Origin: Hyaloscypha bicolor E
Lineage: Eukaryota; Ascomycota; Leotiomycetes; Helotiales; Hyaloscyphaceae
DNA length: 64,000 bases
Reading direction: 5' to 3'
Assembly (NCBI RefSeq): GCF_002865645.1
Contig: NW_020194585.1
Location: forward strand, 496,001-560,000
Part shown: positions 37,921 to 48,132 of the stretch, one piece after another
Layout: the number at the start of each line of letters is the position of its first letter
How positions within the stretch are numbered: position 1 is the first letter of the stretch
Position numbers and translations under genes: made by a program
Notes under the pieces: model-generated
Seen by the model: the letters and a program-made list of their open reading frames with translations, nothing else
Database searches by the model: none
What the model was told of the DNA's origin: nothing

Positions 37921-38165
37921 ATCTTTACTTATTATTACCGGTTTCGGATATGCCTCTTACTAACTAGCGACTTTATATATATCCTTATTTATTACTACCA
38001 GTTTCGGATACACCTTCTGCCGGCCGGCCACTCCAAGTATATCCTCATTCGATACTACCGGTTTCGGGCACGCCTCCTATAAACCAGCGACTTTATATAT
38101 CTTGACTTATTTTTGCCGGTTTCGGATACGCCTCCTACTAACTAGCCATTCCAAGTATATCCTCT
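37921..38165. repeat. Four-copy 60-bp subterminal tandem repeat
   Basis: GTTTCGG anchors at 37941, 38001, 38061 and 38119 mark four copies of a unit containing CCGGTTTCGGATACGCCTCC and ACTAGCGACTTTATATATCC. It lies just inside the right subterminal inverted repeat, a position where transposase-binding arrays are found in many DNA transposons. It is unusually GC-rich for this element. Confidence 0.85.
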
Positions 38166-38431
38166 GTAACTAATTCTCTAATCCGATATAATTCCGTCCT
38201 TCTATATATACCTTATATATGCAAAGCTAGTTATATATTAGTAAGAGCAGAGAGAAGGGGCAGAGGGGTATTACAGGTAGTAGTACGGGGCTAGTATAAT
38301 CTTACAAGAACAATTCAGAAGTATCGTAGTTAATTATATTATAAATTATCTATACTTAGAAACATGATTTAATTACATATACGAGTCTTATAATGGATAG
38401 TAATAAAGGGACTTAAGTTAGGTGTGGTTGT

Positions 38432-38550
38432 GCCTGCAGAATGCGGTATTTTGGTTACGGGCGATTTTTGGTGGGGTGCGCACGTGCCACAAATCAGACA
38501 TCAAAGGTCGAAAACCAGATTCGAAAATCGCTTGGTCTTCTGATCCTTAT
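38432..38550 (-). repeat. Right subterminal inverted repeat of the large element
   Basis: Reverse complement of the left block at 29209-29328, differing at a handful of positions (for example GTGCGC versus GTGTGC). It supports the two ends belonging to one element. Confidence 0.9.
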
Positions 38551-38778
38551 CGCTTTCCGTAGATACCTTACGATTCTGGCATCAATACCTATCGATACCA
38601 GAAATTAGGTATTACTGCCAAGCCTGCTTTCTAGCGTTTAAGCATAACAATTCCGATATCCTACTACTTCAAGAGTAATGGAGCAGGCGACTTGGTACTT
38701 GAATGTTCTCTGTGGGAGCTCTCGCCTGGTCCTTTTGTTGGATAAAGATTAATGTCAGATACTACTCTATCAACCCCT

Positions 38779-40739
38779 TCACACCTTGAAATACCCCGGC
38801 TGCAACCTGTCAAAAACACCCTCGGGATCATACTTCCTCTGAATCTTCTTCATCTTCCCTCGATTCTCCTCCCCATACCCCGCGAACACATCCTGCACCT
38901 CACTCGCATAATTCGGATACACCCATCTATGCAGCAGCCCTTCTTTCTCCAGCAAGACCATCGTCATCTCGGAAAGTCTAGCAACTGAAGCCTTGACTGC
39001 CTCGTCGTCTTCTGCTCTGTTCCATTGTGGGCAGATTGATAGTACTACAATCCACATTCGCGTCAGTATAACTTGTTCAGTGGAAGGGGAAGGGGAAGGG
39101 AAGTACCACAGATAGGACCGTCGTCATCAGAGAAGCCGAAAGGATTACCACCGTTTTTATTGTTTCCAACCCGCACGATCTCGGAGATGGGCTGCATGAC
39201 GATCGTGGGAAACATGCCAGGCAGGTCCTTAACAGCCTCGATCTCCTCGAGGAAGAGGTCGAAGATTTGTTGGAACACTGTAGCGTTAAACCGCAGTGTG
39301 ATCTCATGAAATATAAACCTTCCGGCACACATCAGCGTTCCATTTACTTTAAGTGGAGGTATTGAGTTGAGGGGAAAGGGGAGATATACCGAAAGCCAGG
39401 AACATTATACGGATCAAACTCCTGCACCATGGATCGCAAGCTCCGCACACTGGACGTGCTGTATGCTGGCTTCCCGATGGCTTGCAAGTCCAGCATAGCC
39501 AGTGGTTTTGAGCTGGGCGCAGGCTGCGCAGAATGCACGTGTAGCACATTGGCGGCTACCACACCTGGTGTTTGGAAATAGCTGAAAGCGAGGAAATACT
39601 GGAAGTAACTCTCATCACCCTTTTCGTTCAGGATCATGTCCTCAAGGGCCTCGATCATGGCGGTGCTTGTTGTGCTGCGTCCGAGGAGAGTGGCTACTTG
39701 TATCCCGAGCTGGCAGAGGGATTGAATTAGGTATCTGAGCGAGAATGAGAACGGTCGCTGGATGCCCAGGGTTGTGCGGCGGGCAAGCGGGTCAGAGAGG
39801 ACGTGGATGTTGTTGCCTCCCCAGACGGGACCCAGTTCGTATGCTTCGAGATCAAAGGCAGTCACGATGCCGAAATTGCCTGCGCCGCCTCGAAGAGCCC
39901 AATACAAATCAGGATGAGACTCATAATTGACATTAGAGATAGACCCGTTGGCGAGCACGACCTGTGAGTTTTGAGTTCCTGTGCACCTTTCCGCGAGAAA
40001 TCAGTGCACTTACCTCGTAGTTTCTGACGTTATCGGAGGCCCACCCATACTTACGCCCTAGAAACGATATTCCACCTACAGTTTTTGTCAGGTCCATGCC
40101 CGGTCATTCCCCACCTCGTCGCTCACTCACCACCAAGCAGAAATCCCCCAACACCAACATTACTAACCCTTCCACCCACAACCACCTTCCCCTTCTCCTC
40201 AAAAAACTCATATACCCTCCCCCACCTCTGTCCCGGGCCCACCCTCGCCGTCTGCCCATCCACACTCAACTCCAACGTATCCAAATGCTTCAAATCAATC
40301 GTAATTCCGCCATCAGCATTACTCGCCCCCTCAAACATCGCGTGACCACCCGACTTGATTGCAAAATGGCAATTATGCTTGGAAATGGTTTTCACAGCCG
40401 CTGAAACATCCCCCGGGGTCAAGGGGTGCACGACACATGCTGGTACTACGTCGCGCTGGCGATTGCAATGGAAGGAATCTTTGAAGTCGTCCGGTAGAGA
40501 GTTATAGTGCACTTTTTCAGATTCAAGGACGTTCACTAGCTCCATGCACTGAGGATGTTAGTACGTGTGTGATTGGAAAGAGGGAGAGGGATGGGACTTG
40601 CAGCATTGTGGCAGGCACTGGATGTCTGAATCCCGTGATCTGACTCTGAGATGGGGTGTTGTGCTTCATCGGCGAGCACTCCACTTCCGCCTTTCGCGGC
40701 AAGGAGCAAACCTAAGGCGATGTACCATTATAGAAGCAT
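38779..40739 (-). CDS. FAD-linked oxidase (BBE-like), leader apparently interrupted by a stop
   Basis: A flavin oxidase of the berberine-bridge/FAD_binding_4 type, often secreted and linked to secondary metabolism. Introns: 40549-40601 (GC-AG, donor GCAAGT), 40076-40130, 39962-40013, 39319-39389 and 39045-39106. The FAD domain shows CVVHPLTPGDVSAAVKTI, AIKSGGHAMFEG with the expected flavin-linking His, GQRWGRVYEFFE and LLGGGISFLGRKYGWASDNV. The substrate domain follows, and a BBE-like end (RWVYPNYASEVQDVFAGYG, FDRLQPGYFKV). Exon 1 encodes a leader-like IALGLLLAAKGGSGVLADEA but its ATG at 40739 is followed by TAA three codons later. The first ATG after that is at 40545, giving a leaderless protein. 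The CDS end is 38779. Confidence 0.85.
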
Positions 40740-41176
40740 GGCTAAATATGGCTTGCATTGAAGAAAAGAAAAAAGAAAAGAAAAGGCATTTACTGATGAG
40801 AGGAGGTACAGCTTGAGGATATGCGGTGGAGACCTTGAAACCAGGGTTCTAGCGCTGACTGATTACCTGTCAGAGGTGTTCCTCAAAAACCAGTGAACCA
40901 TACCACACACATGCTTGCATGTTCTTCTTGGTATCAAAACACGAATACGCTACCTCCTCTCTCATTCATAATCACAAATCCAATTCCTCGAACAACGCGA
41001 GTAATGCCCGAGAAGTCTAGTAAACGGCGAACGTTTAGGGCTGTAAAGGATAAGTTGACATTATTTGAGTTCTTCTAAGGACTGTTTGGTAATGTACGGT
41101 CGTATAGGGAACCAAGCATTTCACAGCGTCTCAGAAAACCAATCGGAACGCGGCCCTCGTTTCTGCACGATTGTTA
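40740..41176. other. Intergenic region
   Basis: Upstream of the FAD oxidase, ending at the outer MITE. Contains an AAAGAAAAG-rich stretch near 40765. No gene recognised. Confidence 0.45.
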
Positions 41177-41922
41177 CAGTCACAGCTAACTGATATTAGA
41201 CCGATCGCGAAACCCCACCAAAATTCGCCACTTTGCCCACTTTGCGGTGAAATATCACAACGCCCACAATGCGTGAACCGATCTAACGAATTGGAATCGA
41301 AATAAATAGTACAAGATCTAGCTTTTATACGATTCCAGGTAAGCTGAAAATAAGAGGTTCCTTTTCAGTCCACTCGTATATTGCTGTGACCGGAATTTAG
41401 CTCAAAAGTAAGCGAATTTTGGTGTACAAGTGAGGTGGCTATGGGCAAAAACGTCGCAGTTTACGGCCACCTAACTTTACGACCACGCGCCCTTAGAATT
41501 ATCGTAATTGGTAAAATTAAGCGTAATGATCCAATGAAGAGCTATGCTCGGACAGTTTTACTGTAAAGGGGTCGTAATGTGGTTAGTTGCGAAAGTGTTA
41601 TACCCGAGTTTTGGTGTAAAAAGGGGTTTCGCCTAACGAGCCTAGTGACATAAGTCTGTGTCGCACAGGGCAATTTGCTCACTAACGAGCCCTATAAGGA
41701 AATTTCAAACTTCTAAGCTTCGTGATAACTTCTCTAATTATTATTACACAATACACTTTAGCTTCTTCTTAATTAAAATCTCGAAGCACAAGTAATAATA
41801 CAGGCTGGTTATTTAGGGGATTTCAAGTAAAGTGGGTGACTTTGGTGTTCCGAAGCCTAAAAAGTGCCCTGTGCGACACAGACTTATGTCACCAGGCTCG
41901 TAATATCAGTTGGCTAGTACTG
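41177..41922. mobile_element. Tc1/mariner-like MITE carrying a nested MITE
   Basis: The left end CAGTCACAGCTAACTGATAT and the reverse-complemented right end CAGTACTAGCCAACTGATAT match closely, followed on both sides by TTAG and CGAAACCCC, then ACCAAAA. The flanks are TA dinucleotides (41175-41176, 41923-41924), the Tc1/mariner duplication. Subtracting the nested element leaves about 480 bp with no coding capacity. Internal parts of the inverted repeats are diverged, so the insertion is old. Confidence 0.65.
41637..41900. mobile_element. PIF/Harbinger-type MITE, 264 bp, nested in the outer MITE
   Basis: Terminal inverted repeats of about 36 bp start CGAGCCTAGTGACATAAGTC on the left and, reverse-complemented, CGAGCCTGGTGACATAAGTC on the right, with one mismatch over the first 35 or so bases (TGTGTCGCACAGGGCA follows in both). 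It is flanked by TAA at 41634-41636 and 41901-41903, the 3-bp TWA duplication of Harbinger elements. It sits next to the right inverted repeat of the outer MITE, so it inserted later. Confidence 0.85.
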
Positions 41923-41924
41923 TA

Positions 41925-43218
41925 GCGTAACCTCAGCCGAATCTTTAGCCCCTTCCCTCTCACAAAGGTACGTACGAAGGCGCGCCGAATTGAAAACAGT
42001 CCCTTTCGCTAAGCGAGAGTTTTGAAAATCATTCCCTCACCTTTAAAAAATCGTAATAAAACTCCCTAAAAGTTTAGAACTACGGAACCGTAACAAAAGA
42101 TACTTCGACTTCTTTTCTATTACATAAAGGTAAATTTAAAGTATTTGGACCTGGTAGTGCTACGATGCGCAATTTTCAAAAACTAGAGATTTTGGTGTTC
42201 CTTGCCTTAGGCGAACATGGACGGATTTCAATTCGGTGCGCCTTCGTAGTCCATCGCCGCTCTGCTCAGGCGCTACTCATCGTCATCTTGCCCTCCACTC
42301 AGGTTGCTCAGTCAGATTCCTGCTCTCCATTCTATTAACCAATTATAATTTACGTACTATTGGGCTCTACCGTGCGAAAGTTGTCAACTCTACATAACTA
42401 TGTTCAGGGTGACCAAGTTGCCAGCTAGTTCTAGAACGCTTGTGGCCTCACTTGTCTCAGCCCCTTTTACCACCCAGTGCATGTGATTCTCCTTACTCTC
42501 TTGTACATAGCTTCAACTTACCCAGTTTATTAGCTCTTTAATCTTTCCTTCCTGAAAGGCATCTAAAAGAAGTCGGCTCCCAGGGAGCCTAAAGAACCCC
42601 TCCCGAATAAATTCTTGAATCCCTCAGGGCAGATTTTCTTGCAACATGGAATTGTCTCGCGCTGCCTCCCAAATCTTTACACTTTCGTATGCCTTCTTCC
42701 ACCAGACCCTTCTCCACCCGCCCTCCGAATTTGTGTGTACATTGCAAATTTTTGTTCTAACAGACTACTTCTTTCTATTATCTCAGGCTCTCAGCGATCG
42801 TTTCCTTTATTAAACATAGATAGGCCAATAGACTCTAAGAGTTTTGTTGAAAAGGCTCGACAAAGAGGGCCTGGGAAAAATACAATTCACATTAATAGTT
42901 CCGAAGTCCAAAGCCATCTCGAGCTCAAGACTCGAAGGTCCTATTAAAGGCAAAGAGCCAATTAGTATCAGTCCACAGTTCGTATCAAATTAATGCGTCA
43001 CCATCACTGCATACTGCTAGGCAGTTCAACGCAATGTTCGTACCTTTCTTTATACTAAAGCTTACTTTCAAACCCCTTTTAAACTTACTCCTTTAGCAGA
43101 ATCATCACATCTCTTCAACCTTCAAACCACAGCCATAAAATGCACTAAACCGCAGTGCTTCCCACAAACACGACTTGTACACTCGCGAACCTGGTTAAGA
43201 AAGTCAGCAAGCACCAAC
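41925..43218. other. Intergenic region
   Basis: 3' side of the DUF6594 gene. No convincing gene; the 110-codon plus-strand frame at 42615-42947 has no motif. No repeat structure recognised. Confidence 0.45.
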
Positions 43219-44082
43219 CTAAGCGAACAAAACAACGAACGCAGCAGTAGCAGCAAAAACCTCAATCCTCTTCCCCGTCGCCACCCAACTCAACACCAGC
43301 GAGAACAGCACCGTGAACAACGCCACGAGACCTAGCCGCGCCCACATGTTCTGCACGCAGTATAGCACAACGACAGCCAGGATCGGCAAGAGCGCCGAAA
43401 CGACCGTCCCGATCGTGTCCGCTAGTCGCAGCACCGTCTCCTCTTGGTAATGATACAGCTGCCTCTCCACATCCGAAGGAGCTTTGAACCGCACATTGAT
43501 GATGTTGTGGTAGTATTGCAGCAGGCGATTCTGCACGAGCCGCGCGAAGGAATCGTTGACCAAGTTGGGGGCAACGACGAGCAGGTCCTTCGGGTCGTCG
43601 CGCCAGAGGTTCCCGCCGAGGCCTTCGAGGGTGTGGTTTCCTTGACGGGGGTCGGCGAGCCAGGAGTTGAGGAAGGCGAGGTTGCCGGGATCGGGGGCCG
43701 AGAAGGCGGCGAGTTGCCGCTGCTGCAGGAGGCACTCGTCTAGCAAATTCAGTCTCTCTCGTACTTCATTTTAATAGTGTGGAAAGTGCGCACTGTACTC
43801 CTTTAATTTCCCCCTGATGGCAAGCATGGTATACCACTGAGCACATGACACGCCGCCATCTGGAACTCGGCTCAGGAAATACCAGTTTCGCGCGTGCAGC
43901 TTCCGTTCCCTATCCCCGGACTGGATATCTTCTAAAGTATAGTCTTTCAACTGCTGTTCGAGATCTACAAGTTCGGCCTGCAAATAAAGAAGGTTGCGGG
44001 CGTTAAGGACGGAGAAGCGCCGATAGATGCTCAGGATTGGGTATGTGCCCATAAGGCTGGCGAGTTGAGGGTAGCCTTCCAT
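43219..44082 (-). CDS. DUF6594 membrane protein
   Basis: A member of an abundant ascomycete family of unknown function. Start ATG 44082 gives the typical opening MEGYPQLASLMGTYPILSIY followed by RRFSVLNARNLLYLQAELVD. An intron at 43740-43793 (54 nt, donor GTGCGC) converts the apparent stop after HFPHY into the family-typical KLKEYNECLLQQRQLAAF. The C-terminus carries three hydrophobic helices (TIGTVVSALLPILAVVVLYC, LGLVALFTVLFSLVLSWVA, EVFAATAAFVVLFA). This is the normal architecture: a cytosolic helical N-terminus plus a C-terminal membrane anchor. The product is 269 residues. A TTG-extended frame to 44103 is not needed. Confidence 0.85.
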
Positions 44083-44666
44083 TTTTAGCAGCGTGGCTGG
44101 CAAAAGATTTCGTAGACCAGATTCTGATGAACAGTTAGAGCATTACGAAAGGGTTTGAGAGCAGAGTAAGGATGAGATGTATTTGAATGGAAAATGGTTG
44201 CAGCCTTCTCTGGTTGTCCGTTGGGCTGACTACTGCATGCATTCTTGCTGCAAGGTGATCCAGCCCCTGGAAGCCCCTGGCCAATCAACGCCCCCTCTCA
44301 CCAAGCAGGCTTCTTAACAGGCTCGCCATGGGCAGATAGACTTGCTCAACGTTAAAGGAGTCTGGAGGGAAAATCGAGCTGCAATGTCGCTTTCAATGTT
44401 CGGATTGAGCGAGCTTCCTTGAATAAACGAACATTTCTTCCACTCCCCTATCTAAGAGGCTACTGCCATTACAAGCTGTCTCCAAAGCTCAAAGATGCGA
44501 AGAAACGCCAGATTGGCACTGGCCACACCGAAATGACAGGTACTCTGTAATGCAGGCATTCAAATTCGCACTCTCACGAGCCCAATGAAAATCCCATTCC
44601 GTCCGAGGCGCCCTTGCAAATGTTCCGAACCGCTTACCCCTCCATACGCCGTCGAAGCCTTGCAAT
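44083..44666. other. Intergenic region between DUF6594 and lectin-like genes
   Basis: Contains the DUF6594 promoter side and the 3' flank of the lectin-like gene. No other feature seen. Confidence 0.45.
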
Positions 44667-46463
44667 TTATGATCGACTACCGCTTCCCCCTCCAGACTGC
44701 TGCCTCAATGCTTCTGCAGCTCTCAGCTCTCGTTCTCTTTGCTCATTCTGTTGGCGGTTTGCCTCTTTGGCTATCTCTAACCGCTCTTCCTCTTTTTCCT
44801 TCTCCTTCTTGATTTCCTCTGTCAAAGATTAGCATCAATCCAGCGTCAGTGGCGGCCTGGCATTTGTTTACTCACCTGGAGTCAATTTGCGCCCACGAAT
44901 CATCATGATTGCCGCCAGACTGGTCGGTATCTTATCTGCCATGAAGGTGCGGTAGAATTTCTGATTCAGCAACATATCGAACCCACCTTGTATCATAGGT
45001 GTATGACAAAACTCCTCTTTAAATCGCTTACTTAGAAGAGACCCCTCCCCATGACCAGAGAATTCGATGCTGACATTCCCACCCAGCGGTTTCTCGCTTC
45101 CATCAAGAAAAACCATCTTGGCCCACGGCTCACCAGGGGTGGCATCCACGTATTCCACTATGTTGTCCGTGATCACGTTGGGCCCGGCATTCCCAGTATC
45201 AATCAGGACTTTCCCGAGTCTGTACTCTAAAGAACCCGGCTTGTAAATCCGAACCCTTTGCTCAAATCCATTGCCTCCACTCATTTCACGCCCTCGAGGG
45301 ATTGCGCTCGGGTTATCTGTAATCTCTGTTGTGATAGGGCTCGGCCCGGTATTTCCAGGATCACCCACGACTGTCCCTGTTGTTGGCTGAGCTAGATCCT
45401 CCTGCGTGTGTTCTCGGGTTTGTTGCTCATCTCCATCGCCTCTCCTGTTCTCCTTCTGTCCATCTCGCACACCGGGGATTGCGTCTGGGTACTCCGTCGA
45501 CTCTATTGGGATAGGGGCGGGCCCCGTATTAACAGAATCAGTAACGACTGACCCTTTTGTTGATCGAGCTGGATCTTCCAGCACCTGTTCTAGAGTTTTG
45601 ACCTCAGGTCCATAATCTCCCCCAATGTCCTGCTTTCTTGCCCGTCGTCTTCGGAGCCAATGAGAAACAAATATCAAGCTACAGAGGGCACCTAACCCCA
45701 ATAAGACGCCCATGACGATTGCTGCTATTGTGACTTCGCTGAGACCTTTCTCCTGAGGAGTATGTGCAGAGAAATCGGTCGTGGCGGAAGGGCTCGAAGA
45801 GGAAGATGTGGAGCTCGTGATGCTAGAAGTAGTCGTATTTGAGACAACGCCACTCTGGACCAGCATCCAGTTCGCGGTATAGGGATTGGCAGTTGTGCTG
45901 TTGACTAGAATCACGGCAACGTAGCCATCGTCAAGGCTCATAGAGACCATTGGATAGGGCTGCGTGTTTCCGTTGATCAACTCGAATGCGCCATCGATTG
46001 GGTTCTATAATGTGTTAATATCATGATTCGGATCTTCTGTATCTTTAATCACATTACTTACCACAGACCAATGTTGCATACGCCGCGCATCGTTTGCAAG
46101 ACCCATAAACATAATCGTCGCCTGGTAAGTATTAATATCCATTCGATGGGTCCCTGGCCAGCCCTTGTTGTATATGTAGTATCCACCTTCCGTGTCCGAC
46201 TCAAGTCGCCACAGAGCTGTGTCCTGTAACGGGGTGCATGATTCGAATCTAGTGGGATATGGGGAGGAGCCGTCGACACCCAACTCAGCATAGAGACAGT
46301 TCCCATCTCCTGCCTGCGCGGTGGTCATGGTGTACCACAAATTGGGATCCGGTGCATTCGAGGCTGGAAGGGTAGTATTTGCGCGTGGCGAGGGACGTGC
46401 CCGGGCACGGCCAAAGAAGACCAGGCACACCAGCGTCGGTAGGCTTTTCGAAAATATCGCCAT
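44667..46463 (-). CDS. Single-pass membrane protein: lectin-like ectodomain, cytoplasmic retropepsin-like segment, coiled-coil tail
   Basis: Probable cell-surface protein; function unknown. Start ATG 46463; introns 46005-46061 and 44819-44875 (57 nt each); 560 residues. Signal peptide MAIFSKSLPTLVCLVFFGRA. The ectodomain (about 25-190) has ricin-B/beta-trefoil-like features (LYAELG, LWRLESDTEGGYYIYNKG, RMQHWSVNPIDGAFELING). A Ser/Thr-rich stalk follows at about 190-210. The transmembrane helix at about 226-248 (VMGVLLGLGALCSLIFVSHW) is followed by RRRRARK, giving N-out/C-in topology. The cytoplasmic part has three degenerate repeats with D-x-x-NTGP cores. The third reads GKVLIDTGNAGPNVITDNIV and continues LDGSEKPLGGNVSIEFSG and GGFDMLLNQKFYR, resembling a retropepsin-like aspartic protease fold. 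The tail is a highly charged coil (KKEKEKEEERLEIAKEANRQ). Lectin-stalk-TM proteins are common in these fungi; this cytoplasmic module is not one I recognise. Confidence 0.75.
45131..45578 (-). repeat. Three diverged coding repeats with DTG-like cores
   Basis: Within the cytoplasmic part of the lectin-like protein. The cores read GSVVTDSVNTGPAPI, GTVVGDPGNTGPSPI and GKVLIDTGNAGPNVI, each followed about 10 residues later by P-x-AIP or DATPG. Periods are about 59 and 54 residues. Only the third keeps a catalytic-type DTG. Confidence 0.75.
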
Positions 46464-48132
46464 CTCGTTGATGGAATGCTGAATGAGTGGAATTCTGGAG
46501 GAGTCGTAACGTGCATAGAAGCGAGGAAGCTTTCCAAATTTTGTCCACAAGTCGGAGATGAAATGTAAATCGACAGTTGACTGACGCTCCGAACAACAAC
46601 ACTCACTCAAAGCAGCGATTGACTATTGAACAAACGAGTGTGCGTGAAGGAAGGCGTCCCTACGAAGTATGTATAAGAGAGTAAAGAGAGTGGCAGAAGG
46701 CAGGAAAATGGCGGAGAGGGTAAGAGAAAAGGAGAACCAGCAGAGAGTGGATACTTTGACCACAATCTATCTGAAACAAAGTCAGAGTAGCAGGGAGATG
46801 ATACGATCCACGGTCCCAACATCCGTCAGGCAGATGGTTCGCCACCATCCAACCCATCTCAGCGGCTCTCTTGCTGCTTCCGCTGCCAGGAATCGGGATG
46901 AAACGGCGCCCGATTGCGCAGCAATCGTACAACTCGTATTGGGAGGCTTCATTTGGCCCACGGCAGCAAGATGTTTTGCATCCCAAGCGCATGTCAGGAA
47001 AGCACTGCGCAGGTGCATCAGAGGATCAGAGGATCAGAGCATGCCATCAAAAGATGGAGGAATTCGTCGGTGAAGTTGATTGAAGGGGAGTTCTCCATTG
47101 CAGTCGACGTCGGGTTCTCTTCGCGAAGCAGCCTGAAGGCACTCGCTGCTACCGCGCGGTTGGGTTGGGATAGCAACGAGCTCAACCGCTTCCCGTGACC
47201 TCTCTGAGCCTCCCGTGCTCCGCTCCCGACATCTGTCTACAGTATGTGTTTGGAAGCGTGGAACATCAAAACCTCGACGTTTGGAAAACTGCGAATTTGA
47301 CCCCCCAGCCCAACTCCGAGGACTACAGTGCCAGATTAATGGGTGGGGAAAGACGCAGTCCAGCTGTATCATTTCGCTGTGAGGGGAGGTCTCAGCAAGT
47401 ACCATACGGGGCTTCACCAAGCGGTGGTTTTGGCCCCCGACTAGGACATCGAGGGGGTGTGATGCTAGCTGGCGTTCGAGCTGTTCGGAGAGCCTCTCCG
47501 CCACCCTCGCCATTCACGTCGTCTACTCCGTAAGCGAAGAGACCGTCAGGGAGCGAGTCGTCGATCCTGAGGGCAATCAGAAACGACTCACGAGCAAATT
47601 CTCGCGTTCGTGCCTTTCCACGCGCAACTCGCCGGGGCAGCCAATCACGGCCCGCAACTGGGCGCGTACTGTAGTGAAACGTGCCGGCCCGGACGACAAG
47701 GACCGGGGCGGTGGGGCAAGTAGCCAGAGCGAAAGTGCGTGCAGCTGGCTCGTGGGCTCGATGTCAGGCACCCTCTACTGCTTCTATAATCGCCTTGATC
47801 ATGATATCCTTGGCCTCTAGCACTCCCGTTCCTTCCGAGCTTTAGAATCCGGAGGATGATGGCTCGGGCAAAGAAGGGGGACCTGACTACCGGATTTCGG
47901 TGGAACATATATCCGGTCATCAGGTGACACCCAAGATAGAACGTCTGTGCGTTCGAAACTGTTTGAAAGATTTTAGATAAACAGGACACCGATTTCGCTC
48001 CTTTCATCACAGAAACTCACTACTGCCTGCTAGTTAAGCTTTAAGCGGAATTTGAACTGGCTCGTCTGTTTCAAGGAATATCTAGCTAGGAAATACAGTG
48101 CTCAGCGTGTCACTAGCCACCCTATTCCGAGG
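46464..48132. other. Intergenic region between lectin-like and HET genes
   Basis: Divergent promoter region. Overlapping frames of 60-160 codons near 46.6-47.5 and 47.6-48.0 kb conflict with each other and show no motifs. A small AGGATCAG triplicate occurs near 47022-47040. No gene is supported. Confidence 0.45.

Larger units (their letters stand above)
28653..38626. mobile_element. Large (9,974 bp) degraded DNA transposon with 8-bp target duplication
   Basis: Both ends begin CAGGCTTGGCA (right end reverse-complemented) and are bounded by a perfect 8-bp direct repeat CTTTCTAG (28645-28652 and 38627-38634). Inside, about 120 bp near 29.21-29.33 kb recur inverted at 38.43-38.55 kb with only a few mismatches. 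GGTATCGATA words recur in the terminal parts of both ends. The interior is extremely AT-rich with stops in all frames, consistent with RIP. It holds a plus-strand integrase-type transposase relic, a minus-strand relic and several tandem repeats. The TIR and duplication length fit hAT, but the readable transposase is not hAT-type. Either it is nested, or this is a different superfamily. Confidence 0.85.

Noticed and set aside
28653..38626. LTR retrotransposon interpretation of the 10-kb AT-rich block
   Set aside because: The terminal and subterminal repeats are inverted, not direct; no reverse transcriptase motif was seen, and the target duplication is 8 bp.
43262..43735. 157-codon Pro/Arg-rich minus-strand frame and its plus-strand counterpart
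   Set aside because: Both are shadows of the GC-rich DUF6594 exon, and their composition is typical of off-frame translation.
43740..43793. In-frame stop after HFPHY, suggesting a DUF6594 pseudogene
   Set aside because: A 54-nt intron with donor GTGCGC and acceptor TAG removes it and restores the family motif KLKEYNECLLQQ.
46607..47533. Overlapping frames of 70-160 codons on both strands
   Set aside because: They conflict with each other, have no domain motif and no coherent start or splice context; treated as intergenic.
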